Source: an uncultured Eubacteriales bacterium
GTDB taxonomy: Bacteria; Bacillota; Clostridia; Tissierellales; Peptoniphilaceae
DNA: 64,000 bases
Assembly: GCA_900540185.1 (NCBI GenBank)
Contig: UQFH01000003.1
Coordinates: 62,001 to 126,000, forward strand
Direction of reading: 5' to 3'
A program made the translations under genes and the position numbers. The first letter of the stretch is position 1; each line of letters begins with the position of its first letter. The notes below the pieces were generated by a model. That model did not search any database. It was not told the origin of the DNA and saw nothing but the letters and a program-made list of their open reading frames with translations. Of the stretch, positions 8,462-15,940 are shown in pieces.

Positions 8462-9082
8462 TTAGAATTTAAATCTTATATATTTTATTTTTACGTTGTT
8501 TTCTCTAAATCTTTCCTCATAGTGGCTGATGGGAGTTGTAGGCGGAGCGTCGTCCGACTGTTCGAGAATTATGCCGCCCACTTCTTTGATGTAGGAAAGA
8601 GTGTCCACATAAAGTTCGTCGTCGTCGGTTCTAAAGTCGATTTCGCCGTCCGGTTTTAAAATGTTTTTGTATTTTAAAAGCCTCGATGGATAGGTTAGAC
8701 GTCTGTTGTTTTGTCTGTTTTTCGGCCAAGGGTTCGGAAAGTGAATCGTGATTGAATCGATTTCGTTTTCCGCAAAAATATTTTCAACATGGTCGATTTC
8801 ACGCGGAATGATTAGTGCATTTTCCACTTTTGATTCCAAAAGTTCGTCGAGCGCATAAACCAAAACGCCGGCTTCCTTGTCCCAAAGCACAAAATTTCTA
8901 TTCTTGTCTTTTCGTGCAAGTGCGAGACAGTATCCGCCGCTTCCGCAACCTATATCAAGGTGAATCGGATTTTCATTGTTAAATTTTTCGCTCCAACGAC
9001 CTTTGTTTTCCTCAGGCCAAAAGAACGCCTTGCCGCTGTCAAGTAGCGTGGGCACTGCCCACCATTTTTTTCTCATTCTCAT
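8462..9082 (-). CDS. trmB: tRNA (guanine-N7-)-methyltransferase
   Basis: This enzyme methylates G46 in the variable loop of tRNAs using S-adenosylmethionine. The 206-residue frame has the SAM-binding LDIGCGSGGY, the family signature HFPNPWPKNRQNNRRL, and the C-terminal TPISHYEERF. All are characteristic of TrmB. I chose the ATG at 9082 because AAGG lies 8 bases upstream; the GTG at 9091 would sit inside that ribosome binding site. It is transcribed convergently with the SDR gene and appears to be a single-gene unit. Confidence 0.94.
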   Translation of the reverse strand: MRMRKKWWAVPTLLDSGKAFFWPEENKGRWSEKFNNENPIHLDIGCGSGGYCLALARKDKNRNFVLWDKEAGVLVYALDELLESKVENALIIPREIDHVENIFAENEIDSITIHFPNPWPKNRQNNRRLTYPSRLLKYKNILKPDGEIDFRTDDDELYVDTLSYIKEVGGIILEQSDDAPPTTPISHYEERFRENNVKIKYIRFKF

Positions 9083-9348
9083 AAAAAACACCTTATATAT
9101 TTTAACATAAATATAGGAATAAATAAACCGGTGGGGATTTTGGATATGTGTTTATCATTTTAATACATTTGGTTGTGAGTTTCAAAATGGATTTAATTTA
9201 GCTCATTAAAAAGTGAATTAATATTAAGAATAAAACTTTAAATAGTAACGGGAATCACTCTTTATACGTAACTTGACTCACATATAATCAAAAGATTACG
9301 TTTTTTTATCATTATTTTATATAAAACTGTGTAATTTTTATGAAAGTG
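9083..9348. other. AT-rich intergenic region with no recognised gene
   Basis: This stretch separates divergent trmB and ferredoxin genes. I see no convincing ORF, tRNA or known RNA in it. A short hairpin (TAATC-AAAA-GATTA, 9285-9298) followed by a T-run looks like a weak terminator with no gene in front of it, so a decayed gene or a small RNA cannot be excluded. Confidence 0.4.
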
Positions 9349-9357
9349 TGGTATAAT
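9349..9357 (+). promoter_or_regulatory. Extended -10 promoter of the ferredoxin gene
   Basis: TGGTATAAT is an extended -10 element about 50 bases upstream of the ferredoxin start; no good -35 is visible. Confidence 0.65.
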
Positions 9358-9409
9358 GTATTTAGATGGGATGAGGTATCTCATTTCAAAATATAAAGGA
9401 GGAACAACT

Positions 9410-9580
9410 ATGACATATCATATTACAGATGATTGCATCGCTTGCGGTCAATGTCAACCTGAGTGCCCTGTAGACGCAATTTCAGAAGGCGACATTTACT
9501 CAATTGACGGTGAAAAGTGCATCGGATGCGGAAACTGCGCAGACGTTTGCCCAACAGGATCATGTGTACCTTGTGAATAG
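9410..9580 (+). CDS. 2[4Fe-4S] ferredoxin
   Basis: A 56-residue clostridial-type ferredoxin with two cluster-binding motifs, CIACGQCQPECP and CIGCGNCADVCP, each C-x2-C-x2-C-x3-C. It is a small soluble low-potential electron carrier for anaerobic redox enzymes. The ATG at 9410 was chosen because AAAGGAGG precedes it by about 7 bases and the length then fits the family; an upstream in-frame ATG at 9356 would overlap the promoter -10. It is monocistronic with its own promoter and terminator. Confidence 0.96.
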   Translation: MTYHITDDCIACGQCQPECPVDAISEGDIYSIDGEKCIGCGNCADVCPTGSCVPCE

Positions 9581-9617
9581 TAGGTACATACCGACGACAC
9601 AAGTTGTCGTTTAACAG

Positions 9618-9643
9618 GAGCCTTTTTATAAGGCTCTTTTTTT
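9618..9643 (+). terminator. Terminator of the ferredoxin gene
   Basis: GAGCC and GGCTC form the stem around a 9-base AT loop and are followed by seven T residues. Confidence 0.85.
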
Positions 9644-9667
9644 GGTATGACGGGCATGTTCTAATGC

Positions 9668-9787
9668 TGGGGTGAAGATCCCCACAGAGCGTAGTTACCG
9701 ACGAATCTAATAGCGACCCCGAAGTTTTAGATGGTGACATCTAGGAGAGAAGAACGGGTAGCGAAACCGTATGAAAAACTCCTGGCC
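9668..9787 (+). ncRNA. Structured RNA-like segment, possibly the 3' end of an IS200/IS605-type element (omega-RNA-like)
   Basis: About 120 bases pack several hairpins: GGGG/CCCC at 9669-9672 and 9680-9683; TAGATG-GTGA-CATCTA (9728-9743) with a GNRA-type tetraloop; AGGAG/CTCCT (9743-9747 and 9779-9783) enclosing ACGG/CCGT; and an outer TGGGG that could pair with the final CCCCA. The look resembles, from memory, structured right ends of TnpB-carrying elements, but no transposase remains and I cannot run a covariance search. It continues without a break into an ABC-transporter fragment, which suggests that an insertion or recombination truncated that gene. A different structured RNA is equally possible. 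Confidence 0.4.
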
Positions 9788-9808
9788 CCAATCTTTGCAA
9801 ACAAAAGT

Positions 9809-10057
9809 GTGGATACAATTATAAATCCAGCAGTCGCCAATTTATCTGGCGGGGAAAAACAAAGAATAGCCTTCGCCAGGGCCATATATAGAGATCCAGA
9901 TTTCTTGATTTTGGACGAAATCACATCCAACATAGACGACAAGTCAGCCCGCGAAATCTACGCCCGCGTAAACGAAGAGAGGAATAAAAGAATAACCTTT
10001 ATAATCTCCCACGATGACCTGCCGGGAGAAATATCCAATAAAGAAATTAAATTGTAA
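9809..10057 (+). pseudogene. C-terminal remnant of an ABC transporter ATPase domain
   Basis: Only the last ~80 residues of a nucleotide-binding domain remain: the signature NLSGGEKQRIAFARA, Walker B FLILDEITSNID, and the switch histidine in FIISHDD. The transmembrane domain and Walker A are missing. The frame remains open back to 9731, but those extra codons come from the structured segment upstream and do not resemble an ABC protein. It is probably the tail of a half-exporter that once paired with the intact half-exporter that follows. The intact one has a similar C-terminal pattern. Confidence 0.8.
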
Positions 10058-10078
10058 AAGTTAAGATAAAAAATAAAG

Positions 10079-10107
10079 TTGTGGGCCTAAAAACCCACAA
10101 TTTTTTT
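10079..10107 (+). terminator. Terminator after the ABC remnant
   Basis: TTGTGGG and CCCACAA form a 7-bp stem with an 8-base loop followed by seven T residues. Confidence 0.85.
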
Positions 10108-10128
10108 ATTAAAAAAATTGCAGTATTT

Positions 10129-10161
10129 ACTCATGTAATCTTTTTTAACTCATGCTAGAAT
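10129..10161 (+). promoter_or_regulatory. Promoter with a 10-bp direct repeat (candidate operator)
   Basis: An extended -10 (TGC-TAGAAT, 10153-10161) lies 25 bases upstream of the ABC gene. The sequence TT(T/A)ACTCATG occurs twice, with ACTCATG at 10129-10135 and 10148-10154, 19 bases apart. The copies cover the -35 and abut the -10. A repeat in this position could bind the neighbouring NarL/LuxR-type regulator; that is inference. Confidence 0.5.
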
Positions 10162-10185
10162 AAAAAATGTTAAAGGAGGTTTATT

Positions 10186-11760
10186 ATGAGTAAAATAATC
10201 AAAAAACATTGGTTGACATATGTTTTGGCGGTGATTTTAAGTATAGGGTCAGCGGTTTTATTTGCCATGTTTTCTGTTAGACTAGGAACAGTTGTTGACG
10301 TTGTAGTTAACCAAGATGTAGATTTTGTTTCAAAAATATTAGCATGTCTTAAGGTTGTAATCGGATGGTTTATTGTTTCCCTTTTATTCACGTATATAAA
10401 GAGTAAAAATGTATCAGACATAATTAGAGATGCCAAAAAAGACCTTTATGTGTCTGTCAATAAAAAGGAAATGAACGATTATGTATCAAAGTCAAATGAA
10501 TATTATTTGAACAACTTTACAAAAAACATTGACCTATTGCAAACAAACTATTTGTCACCTAGATGTGAGATTGTTGCGAACTTTATATCGGCCTTGGTTA
10601 GTATTGGAACAATATTTTTTATCAATTGGAAGTTGGGTTTATCATTCGTTGGGGTTTCCCTTGTTACGATAATTTTATCCCAATTACCGGGAGTAATAAT
10701 GGCTAAAAAAACCAATGAATTTTCAGATGAAAGTGCGAACTACTTAAAGGTAATAAATAATCATCTAAAAGGCTTTGAACAAATTAAACTACTTGGAGTA
10801 TCTGATATTTTTTTGAAAAAATACATTGATAGGGATAAACAATATGAGAAAAGCAGGTTTTCATATATATTTGTATCTAGACTTGCCAACGACCTTGGAC
10901 TTTTTTTCAGTTTTTTTGCCCAATTGGCTTGCATGTCAATAGGGGTATGGTTTGCTCTTAGGGGAGATATTACAGTTGGTTTACTAATTTCTGCAATAAA
11001 CTTGTTAAATGGCGTGTTTAATCCCTTGCAACAATTAGCCTATAATAAAAACTTGATGGGGACAGTTAGCGACATCATGAAAAGTTTTGATGAAATTTTA
11101 TCAACAGAGAAAAATAAAGGTCAACTAATTCAAAATAACATTTCAACCATAGACATTAAAGACTTGGATTTTAAGTTTGCAGAAGATAAGATAATTTTTG
11201 AAGACTTTAATACAAAATTTGAAAAAGGAAAAACCTACGCCATAGTGGGAGAATCCGGGCGAGGAAAGTCCACTCTTGCTAAGCTAATAATGAAATATTA
11301 TGGCTCAGACCAGTACAAAGGCGAGATCCAGCTAAACAAGCAAGATGTAAATACAATTTTGACCGACGACCTATATAAGAAAGTTGCTTATATACAAAGA
11401 AACGACTTTTATATTGATGGATCTGTAAGAGATAACATAGAGCTCTATAGAAAATTGGAAGCTAATAATGGTCTTTATAGAAAATTGAAATTTAATGACA
11501 GCTTTTTAGATAAGTCTATTGAAGAAGGGAGCAGGAACCAAGTATCTACAGGTGAAAAACAAAGGATAGACATTGCAAGATTCCTGGTAGAGGATTATGA
11601 TGTTATGATTTTTGATGAGCCTACAAGTAACTTGGATAAGGAAACAAGCGAAATTATTTTTGATTTGATATTTGGAATCAAAGATAAGATTGTTATCGTC
11701 ATCACCCATGTAAATGATGAAAATACACTAAAAAGATTTGATCAAGTTATAAGGTTATAA
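10186..11760 (+). CDS. ABC half-exporter (membrane domain fused to ATPase)
   Basis: This 524-residue protein has about six membrane segments (residues 10-300) followed by an ATPase domain. Walker A is GESGRGKST (about residue 357), the signature is altered to VSTGEKQRIDIAR, Walker B is VMIFDEPTSNLD, and the switch histidine is in VITHVND. It is a type-IV exporter half, likely acting as a dimer. A good AAAGGAGG site precedes the ATG. Downstream lie a sensor kinase and response regulator, an arrangement common for peptide or antimicrobial export and resistance modules. The remnant upstream may have been its partner. Substrate unknown. Confidence 0.88.
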   Translation: MSKIIKKHWLTYVLAVILSIGSAVLFAMFSVRLGTVVDVVVNQDVDFVSKILACLKVVIGWFIVSLLFTYIKSKNVSDIIRDAKKDLYVSVNKKEMNDYVSKSNEYYLNNFTKNIDLLQTNYLSPRCEIVANFISALVSIGTIFFINWKLGLSFVGVSLVTIILSQLPGVIMAKKTNEFSDESANYLKVINNHLKGFEQIKLLGVSDIFLKKYIDRDKQYEKSRFSYIFVSRLANDLGLFFSFFAQLACMSIGVWFALRGDITVGLLISAINLLNGVFNPLQQLAYNKNLMGTVSDIMKSFDEILSTEKNKGQLIQNNISTIDIKDLDFKFAEDKIIFEDFNTKFEKGKTYAIVGESGRGKSTLAKLIMKYYGSDQYKGEIQLNKQDVNTILTDDLYKKVAYIQRNDFYIDGSVRDNIELYRKLEANNGLYRKLKFNDSFLDKSIEEGSRNQVSTGEKQRIDIARFLVEDYDVMIFDEPTSNLDKETSEIIFDLIFGIKDKIVIVITHVNDENTLKRFDQVIRL

Positions 11761-11841
11761 ATTTGCCTTATTTTCTTAAAGGACTGTGATAACTTCATTC
11801 TATATGGTAAAATAAAGCTATAGAGGGGTTGTGGTGAGTAT

Positions 11842-12990
11842 ATGTACAAGAAAATGTTAAAAAATATTAGCATCCATGCTTTTATACTGATGTATTTTGC
11901 TATTCTTCAAGCAACTGGGCTTTTGGTAAAAGACTATGCAGCTCTGGGAAAAATATTAAATTTAGCCAGGCGTATAATTATTATTTTTGTTGCAGTGGAG
12001 TTGTCTAATAATAAAATATCTTTTAGAACTTCTTTAATATACAGCATTTTATTTATGGCCACCATTGCCGTTGGCGCCTTGGACTACGTTAGTTTTAATA
12101 CTAAAATTATTTATCTGACCTATGTTTTTATTTGTATTTATCTTGTGAAATTTTTAAAGATAAAGAATTTTAAAAATATTAATATATTACCACTTACACT
12201 GAGGTCTTTGCTGATTTTGGCCCTGGGTTTTGGAGTATTTGCTGGTGTTACAGTTTATATATTCGGCATTGACCCAAAATCAATAGACCTGATGTATCAT
12301 TTTACCTATTTATTTTTTGAATTGGTTTTGACCTTATATTTTAAAGAACAAGAAAATATTTATGACAAGATTTACAAGCTCTATTATCTGTCTGACCACA
12401 TTGGTCAAGAGAGGGAGGAATTCGCCCGCGTTATCCACGATGATATTGTTCAGGATATTTTTGCCTGCAAGAATTACCTGTCGACCAAGGACCCTGACTT
12501 GGACTTCGTAAAAGAAATTTTGACCGACCTGGAGGACAAGGCCAGGGGGGTTATTAAATACTACCAGTCCAATGTCTACGATGACATCGACGTGGGTGCT
12601 TCCTTGGAGCATGTCTTCGCAAATATTGCCAGCCTTTACAAGGGTAAGGACTTGGACGTCCACATGGATATAGAGCCTGAGGCCGCGACTCTTAAGGATA
12701 AAAAATTAAAACGCCTCTTGCTTTTGGTATCCAAGGAGCTGGTCAACAATATTTACAAGCATTCAGATGGTAGATATTTAAATTATAGTCTTAGCATGGA
12801 GGATAATAAAGTCCTTATAAATTTGGAGAGCGACGGGGCGACCAAGGAGGATTTTAAAAAGATCCAGGATTCCAAGAGGGGGATTTTGATTCTGACTCTT
12901 TTGGTCGAGTCCAATTCCGGAAAGATAAATTATGATTTGAAGGGGGACAAATTGTTTACCAAAGTACTCATGGAGGTGAGGGAAAATTAA
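11842..12990 (+). CDS. Sensor histidine kinase (HisKA_3 type)
   Basis: A 382-residue membrane kinase. The first ~160 residues hold about five hydrophobic segments and no large extracellular loop, as in intramembrane-sensing or peptide-sensing kinases. The phospho-acceptor region is REEFARVIHDDIVQDI (about residue 191), typical of kinases paired with NarL/LuxR regulators. The ATP-binding N-box is in SKELVNNIYKHS, and the G-box region is reduced. Codon use (AGG, GCC, TTG rich) differs from the flanking chromosome. The gene ends in TAA overlapping the proposed start of the regulator. The signal sensed cannot be inferred. Confidence 0.87.
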   Translation: MYKKMLKNISIHAFILMYFAILQATGLLVKDYAALGKILNLARRIIIIFVAVELSNNKISFRTSLIYSILFMATIAVGALDYVSFNTKIIYLTYVFICIYLVKFLKIKNFKNINILPLTLRSLLILALGFGVFAGVTVYIFGIDPKSIDLMYHFTYLFFELVLTLYFKEQENIYDKIYKLYYLSDHIGQEREEFARVIHDDIVQDIFACKNYLSTKDPDLDFVKEILTDLEDKARGVIKYYQSNVYDDIDVGASLEHVFANIASLYKGKDLDVHMDIEPEAATLKDKKLKRLLLLVSKELVNNIYKHSDGRYLNYSLSMEDNKVLINLESDGATKEDFKKIQDSKRGILILTLLVESNSGKINYDLKGDKLFTKVLMEVREN

Positions 12991-13594
12991 AATTTTACTC
13001 TTAGACGATCACAAGATTCTGGGCCAATCTATAAAGGTCCTCTTGGAAGAGCAAGAGGGGGTCGAAATGTGCACCTATATATCTAGGCCGGAAGACTTGG
13101 ACGCAAATTTGAAAAATGCCTATGATATTTTGCTCCTGGATATAAATCTGCGGGGAGAAAAAACTGGCTTGGAGATGATAGGTGGAATCTTGGAAAAATT
13201 CCCCGACCAAAAGATAGTCATCTTGACCTCTTATGATTTGGAAAATTATAGACAGCGGGCCTTTGAATACGGGGCCAAAGACTTTATCAACAAGTCCATA
13301 GAAATCGGGGACATGATGGAAAGGCTAAGGAAAGTGCACGAGGGCAAGACCCAGAAAAAAGCTGTGGAAATCGTAAACGAACTCAGCCCCAGGGAAGTGG
13401 AAGTCCTCACGGAACTTGTAAAAGGCGATAGCAAAAAGGAAATCGCCGAAAAACTCCACATCAGCGAACGCACCCTCTACAACCATATAGCCTCAATCTA
13501 TGAAAAGTTCGGCGTGAAAAATATAGTTGAAGCCTACAATTCCGGCATGGAAAAAGGCTACATCAACCCATATGCAAATAAAAAGGAGCATTAA
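12986..13594 (+). CDS. NarL/LuxR-family response regulator, apparent AUU start
   Basis: A receiver domain (Asp7, Asp8, phospho-acceptor Asp52 in ILLLDINL, Lys in INKS) is followed by a LuxR-type helix-turn-helix (LSPREVEVLTELVKG to ERTLYNHIASIYEKF). It is 202 residues long if translation starts at ATT 12986, which gives the usual MKILLLDDH beginning and sits 9 bases after GGAGG (12972-12976). No ATG, GTG or TTG occurs in frame between the upstream stop (12977) and the TTG at 13043. Starting at that TTG would remove the acidic pocket and make a defective receiver. So either AUU is used, giving low expression, or the start codon is mutated. Confidence 0.85.
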   Translation: MKILLLDDHKILGQSIKVLLEEQEGVEMCTYISRPEDLDANLKNAYDILLLDINLRGEKTGLEMIGGILEKFPDQKIVILTSYDLENYRQRAFEYGAKDFINKSIEIGDMMERLRKVHEGKTQKKAVEIVNELSPREVEVLTELVKGDSKKEIAEKLHISERTLYNHIASIYEKFGVKNIVEAYNSGMEKGYINPYANKKEH

Positions 13595-13607
13595 GCCTCC
13601 TTTTTTT
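13581..13607 (+). terminator. Terminator of the kinase/regulator operon
   Basis: AAAAGGAG and CTCCTTTT pair around an 8-base loop and are followed by T residues; the stem overlaps the regulator stop codon. Confidence 0.8.
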
Positions 13608-13713
13608 GTGATTTAAATTTCTTTATTAAAAATATTTATCCTTGTATTCTATTCTTTATTATTTTTTTATTTACATTTTACAACCTGCAAATATTACAAA
13701 AACAATGGCTCGC

Positions 13714-13719
13714 TATAAT
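13714..13719 (+). promoter_or_regulatory. -10 element of the ugp-like operon
   Basis: A perfect TATAAT lies 26 bases upstream of the start of the binding-protein gene. I do not see a good -35 at 16-18 bases. Confidence 0.55.
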
Positions 13720-13744
13720 GAAAATTAGTTTCAAGGAGGTAATT

Positions 13745-15061
13745 ATGAAACAAAGAATTTTAATTTTATTAATTGTATTTGCAATGCTTTTTACAGCAGG
13801 TTGCAAAAAGTCAGGAAGTGCAAAAAAAGAAGACGGAAGAACCGTAATAACATTTTGGCACTCCATGGGTGGAAACTTAAACGAAGCAATTGACAAGATG
13901 GTTCAAGATTACAACGCATCTCAAGATAAGTATTTAGTAAAAGCTGAATTCCAAGGCGAATATGACGACGCTCTTACAAAATTAAGATCGGCATCGTCGG
14001 GCAGCGCTCTTGATGTTGATATAGTACAAGTTTTTGAATTGGGTGCAAGATTTATGATTGATTCAGGTCTAATTACACCGGTTCAAGAAATGATCGACAA
14101 GACAAATTTCAACACAGCAGATTTGGAGCCGAATCTTTTGGCATACTATACAATCGACGGAAAGTTGAACTCGATGCCTTTTAACTCATCGACGCCGCTT
14201 CTATATTACAACAAGGATATGTTCGAAAAGGCGGGAATTACAGAAGTGCCGAAGAGCCTTGAAGAAATGGTCGAAGTCGGTGAAAAACTTAAGGCAAAAG
14301 GTGTTGAGATGCCGCTCAGTATGTCGATTTACGGCTGGTGGGTCGACCAATTTATGTTAAAACAAGAAAAACCGCTTTTCGATATGAACAATGGAAGAGG
14401 CGGCAATCCTACAAAGACAGTATTTATTGAAAACGGAGGAATGGAAAATATTCTCGAAAGATGGAAAGAACTTGCCGACAAGGGCATTGCTCCAAACGTC
14501 GGAAGAACCGGTGGAAAACAAGAATTCGTTTCGGGAGTTTCGGCAATGACTTTCGGCTCAACAGCATCGCTTGCAGGAATTTTGCAAGAAGTCGGAGATA
14601 AATTTGAAGTTGGAACTGCATATTATCCTGCAGTAAATAAAGACGACAAGGGAATGGTTTCAATCGGAGGTGCATCGCTTTATATGATAGACTCAGGAAG
14701 CGACGAGAGAAAAGCCGGCGCATGGGATTTCATTTCATATATGGTTTCTCCGAAATCACAAGCATATTGGAATGCAAACAGCGGATATTTTCCTGTGAAT
14801 GTGAAAGCACACGATGAAGATGTGTTTAAGGAAAACATCAAGAAGTTCCCGCAATTCCAAACCGCTATCGATCAACTTCACGACTCAACTCCGGAAAGCC
14901 AAGGGGCAATCTGTGCAGTTTATCAAGAAAGCAGACAAGTTTTTGAAAAATATGTTGAAGATATGCTAAATGGTGTGAAAACTCCGAAGGAAGCGGCGGA
15001 AGCAATGCAAAAGGATATTGACTCCGCAATAAACGACTACAACAGAGCAAACAAGAAATAG
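13745..15061 (+). CDS. ugpB: ABC transporter substrate-binding lipoprotein, glycerol-3-phosphate type
   Basis: This 438-residue extracytoplasmic binding protein has a lipoprotein signal peptide with lipobox LFTAGC (Cys20). The mature region begins with TVITFWHSMGG and continues as a family-1 solute-binding protein of UgpB type. It should capture sn-glycerol-3-phosphate or glycerophosphodiesters and deliver them to the permease encoded next. ATG 13745 is chosen over the upstream in-frame ATG 13718 because AAGGAGG precedes it by 5 bases and the signal peptide then has normal length. The glycerophosphodiesterase later in the operon supports the substrate assignment; another sugar cannot be ruled out. 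Confidence 0.82.
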   Translation: MKQRILILLIVFAMLFTAGCKKSGSAKKEDGRTVITFWHSMGGNLNEAIDKMVQDYNASQDKYLVKAEFQGEYDDALTKLRSASSGSALDVDIVQVFELGARFMIDSGLITPVQEMIDKTNFNTADLEPNLLAYYTIDGKLNSMPFNSSTPLLYYNKDMFEKAGITEVPKSLEEMVEVGEKLKAKGVEMPLSMSIYGWWVDQFMLKQEKPLFDMNNGRGGNPTKTVFIENGGMENILERWKELADKGIAPNVGRTGGKQEFVSGVSAMTFGSTASLAGILQEVGDKFEVGTAYYPAVNKDDKGMVSIGGASLYMIDSGSDERKAGAWDFISYMVSPKSQAYWNANSGYFPVNVKAHDEDVFKENIKKFPQFQTAIDQLHDSTPESQGAICAVYQESRQVFEKYVEDMLNGVKTPKEAAEAMQKDIDSAINDYNRANKK

Positions 15062-15063
15062 CG

Positions 15064-15936
15064 ATGAACAGCAAAAACAAATATACAAAATCCGCATATG
15101 CTTATATTATGCCGGCGATGATCGGGTTTCTCGTCTTCACATTCTATCCATTCATAAAAACTATATACAGAAGTCTATTTTTGACGGACAGAATGGGAAA
15201 CAGCAATCTCTTTATAGGGCTTGAGAACTATACGACGCTCTTCACATCGCCGTCATTTTATAACAGTCTCGTTGTGACCTTCATGTATGTGTTAATAGTT
15301 GTGTTGGTGGGTGTCGGACTAGGCTTTATGACCGCGCTTCTTTGTCAAAGAAGTTTTCCGGGGATCAAAATTTTCTCGGCGTCATACAGCCTTCCGATGG
15401 CCATCGCCTCTTCGGGCATGGCGCTTGTGTTTAAAGTTATGTTAAACAGAAGCATCGGAGCGCTTAATCTTATTTTCGGCTCCGACATAAGTTGGCTCGA
15501 AGACCCGACAATGGCACTCATATCGGTGAGCGTTCTTACGGCATGGCTAAATTCGGGTATGAATTTTCTATATTTGAGCGCCGGACTCGCCGCAATCGAC
15601 TCCTCGCTATACGAGAGCGCAAGCATCGACGGAGCGAACGGCTTTCAAAAATTCAGATATATAACTTTGCCGTCCTTAAAACCGATAATGTTTTTTGTAA
15701 TTGTCACAAATGTAATTAACGCATTTCAATCGTTCGCACAGATAAAACTCCTAACAATGGGCGGACCGGGCGAATCGACAAATGTTATAGTTCACGACAT
15801 CTATAAAAATGCGTTTGAAAACTATAAATATGGATATGCTTCGGCGGAGTCCATAGTTTTATTTTTTATTGTAATGATTTTTACGATAATTTTGTTTAAG
15901 ACAAACAGAGGCGGCAAGTCTCTTTCAGAAAGGTGA
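15064..15936 (+). CDS. ugpA: ABC transporter permease, UgpA-like
   Basis: A 290-residue membrane protein with six predicted membrane segments and the EAA loop (ESASIDGANGFQKFRYITLP, about residues 184-203) that contacts the ATPase. The N-terminal segment before the first membrane helix (YAYIMPAMIGFLVFTFYPF) is typical of MalF/UgpA-type subunits. It starts 3 bases after the binding-protein stop with little ribosome binding site of its own, so its translation is probably coupled. It forms the membrane channel with the next gene product. Confidence 0.85.
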   Translation: MNSKNKYTKSAYAYIMPAMIGFLVFTFYPFIKTIYRSLFLTDRMGNSNLFIGLENYTTLFTSPSFYNSLVVTFMYVLIVVLVGVGLGFMTALLCQRSFPGIKIFSASYSLPMAIASSGMALVFKVMLNRSIGALNLIFGSDISWLEDPTMALISVSVLTAWLNSGMNFLYLSAGLAAIDSSLYESASIDGANGFQKFRYITLPSLKPIMFFVIVTNVINAFQSFAQIKLLTMGGPGESTNVIVHDIYKNAFENYKYGYASAESIVLFFIVMIFTIILFKTNRGGKSLSER

Positions 15937-15940
15937 TTTT

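Noticed and set aside
9285..9307. Terminator-like hairpin plus T-run in the trmB-ferredoxin gap
   Set aside because: The stem is only 5 bp of A/T-rich sequence and no gene or clear promoter precedes it, so I do not call a small RNA.
9660..9790. Group II intron 3' end (domain V-like) in the structured segment
   Set aside because: There is no AGC/GAAA domain V pattern with the expected 34-base hairpin, and no intron 5' end or reverse transcriptase.
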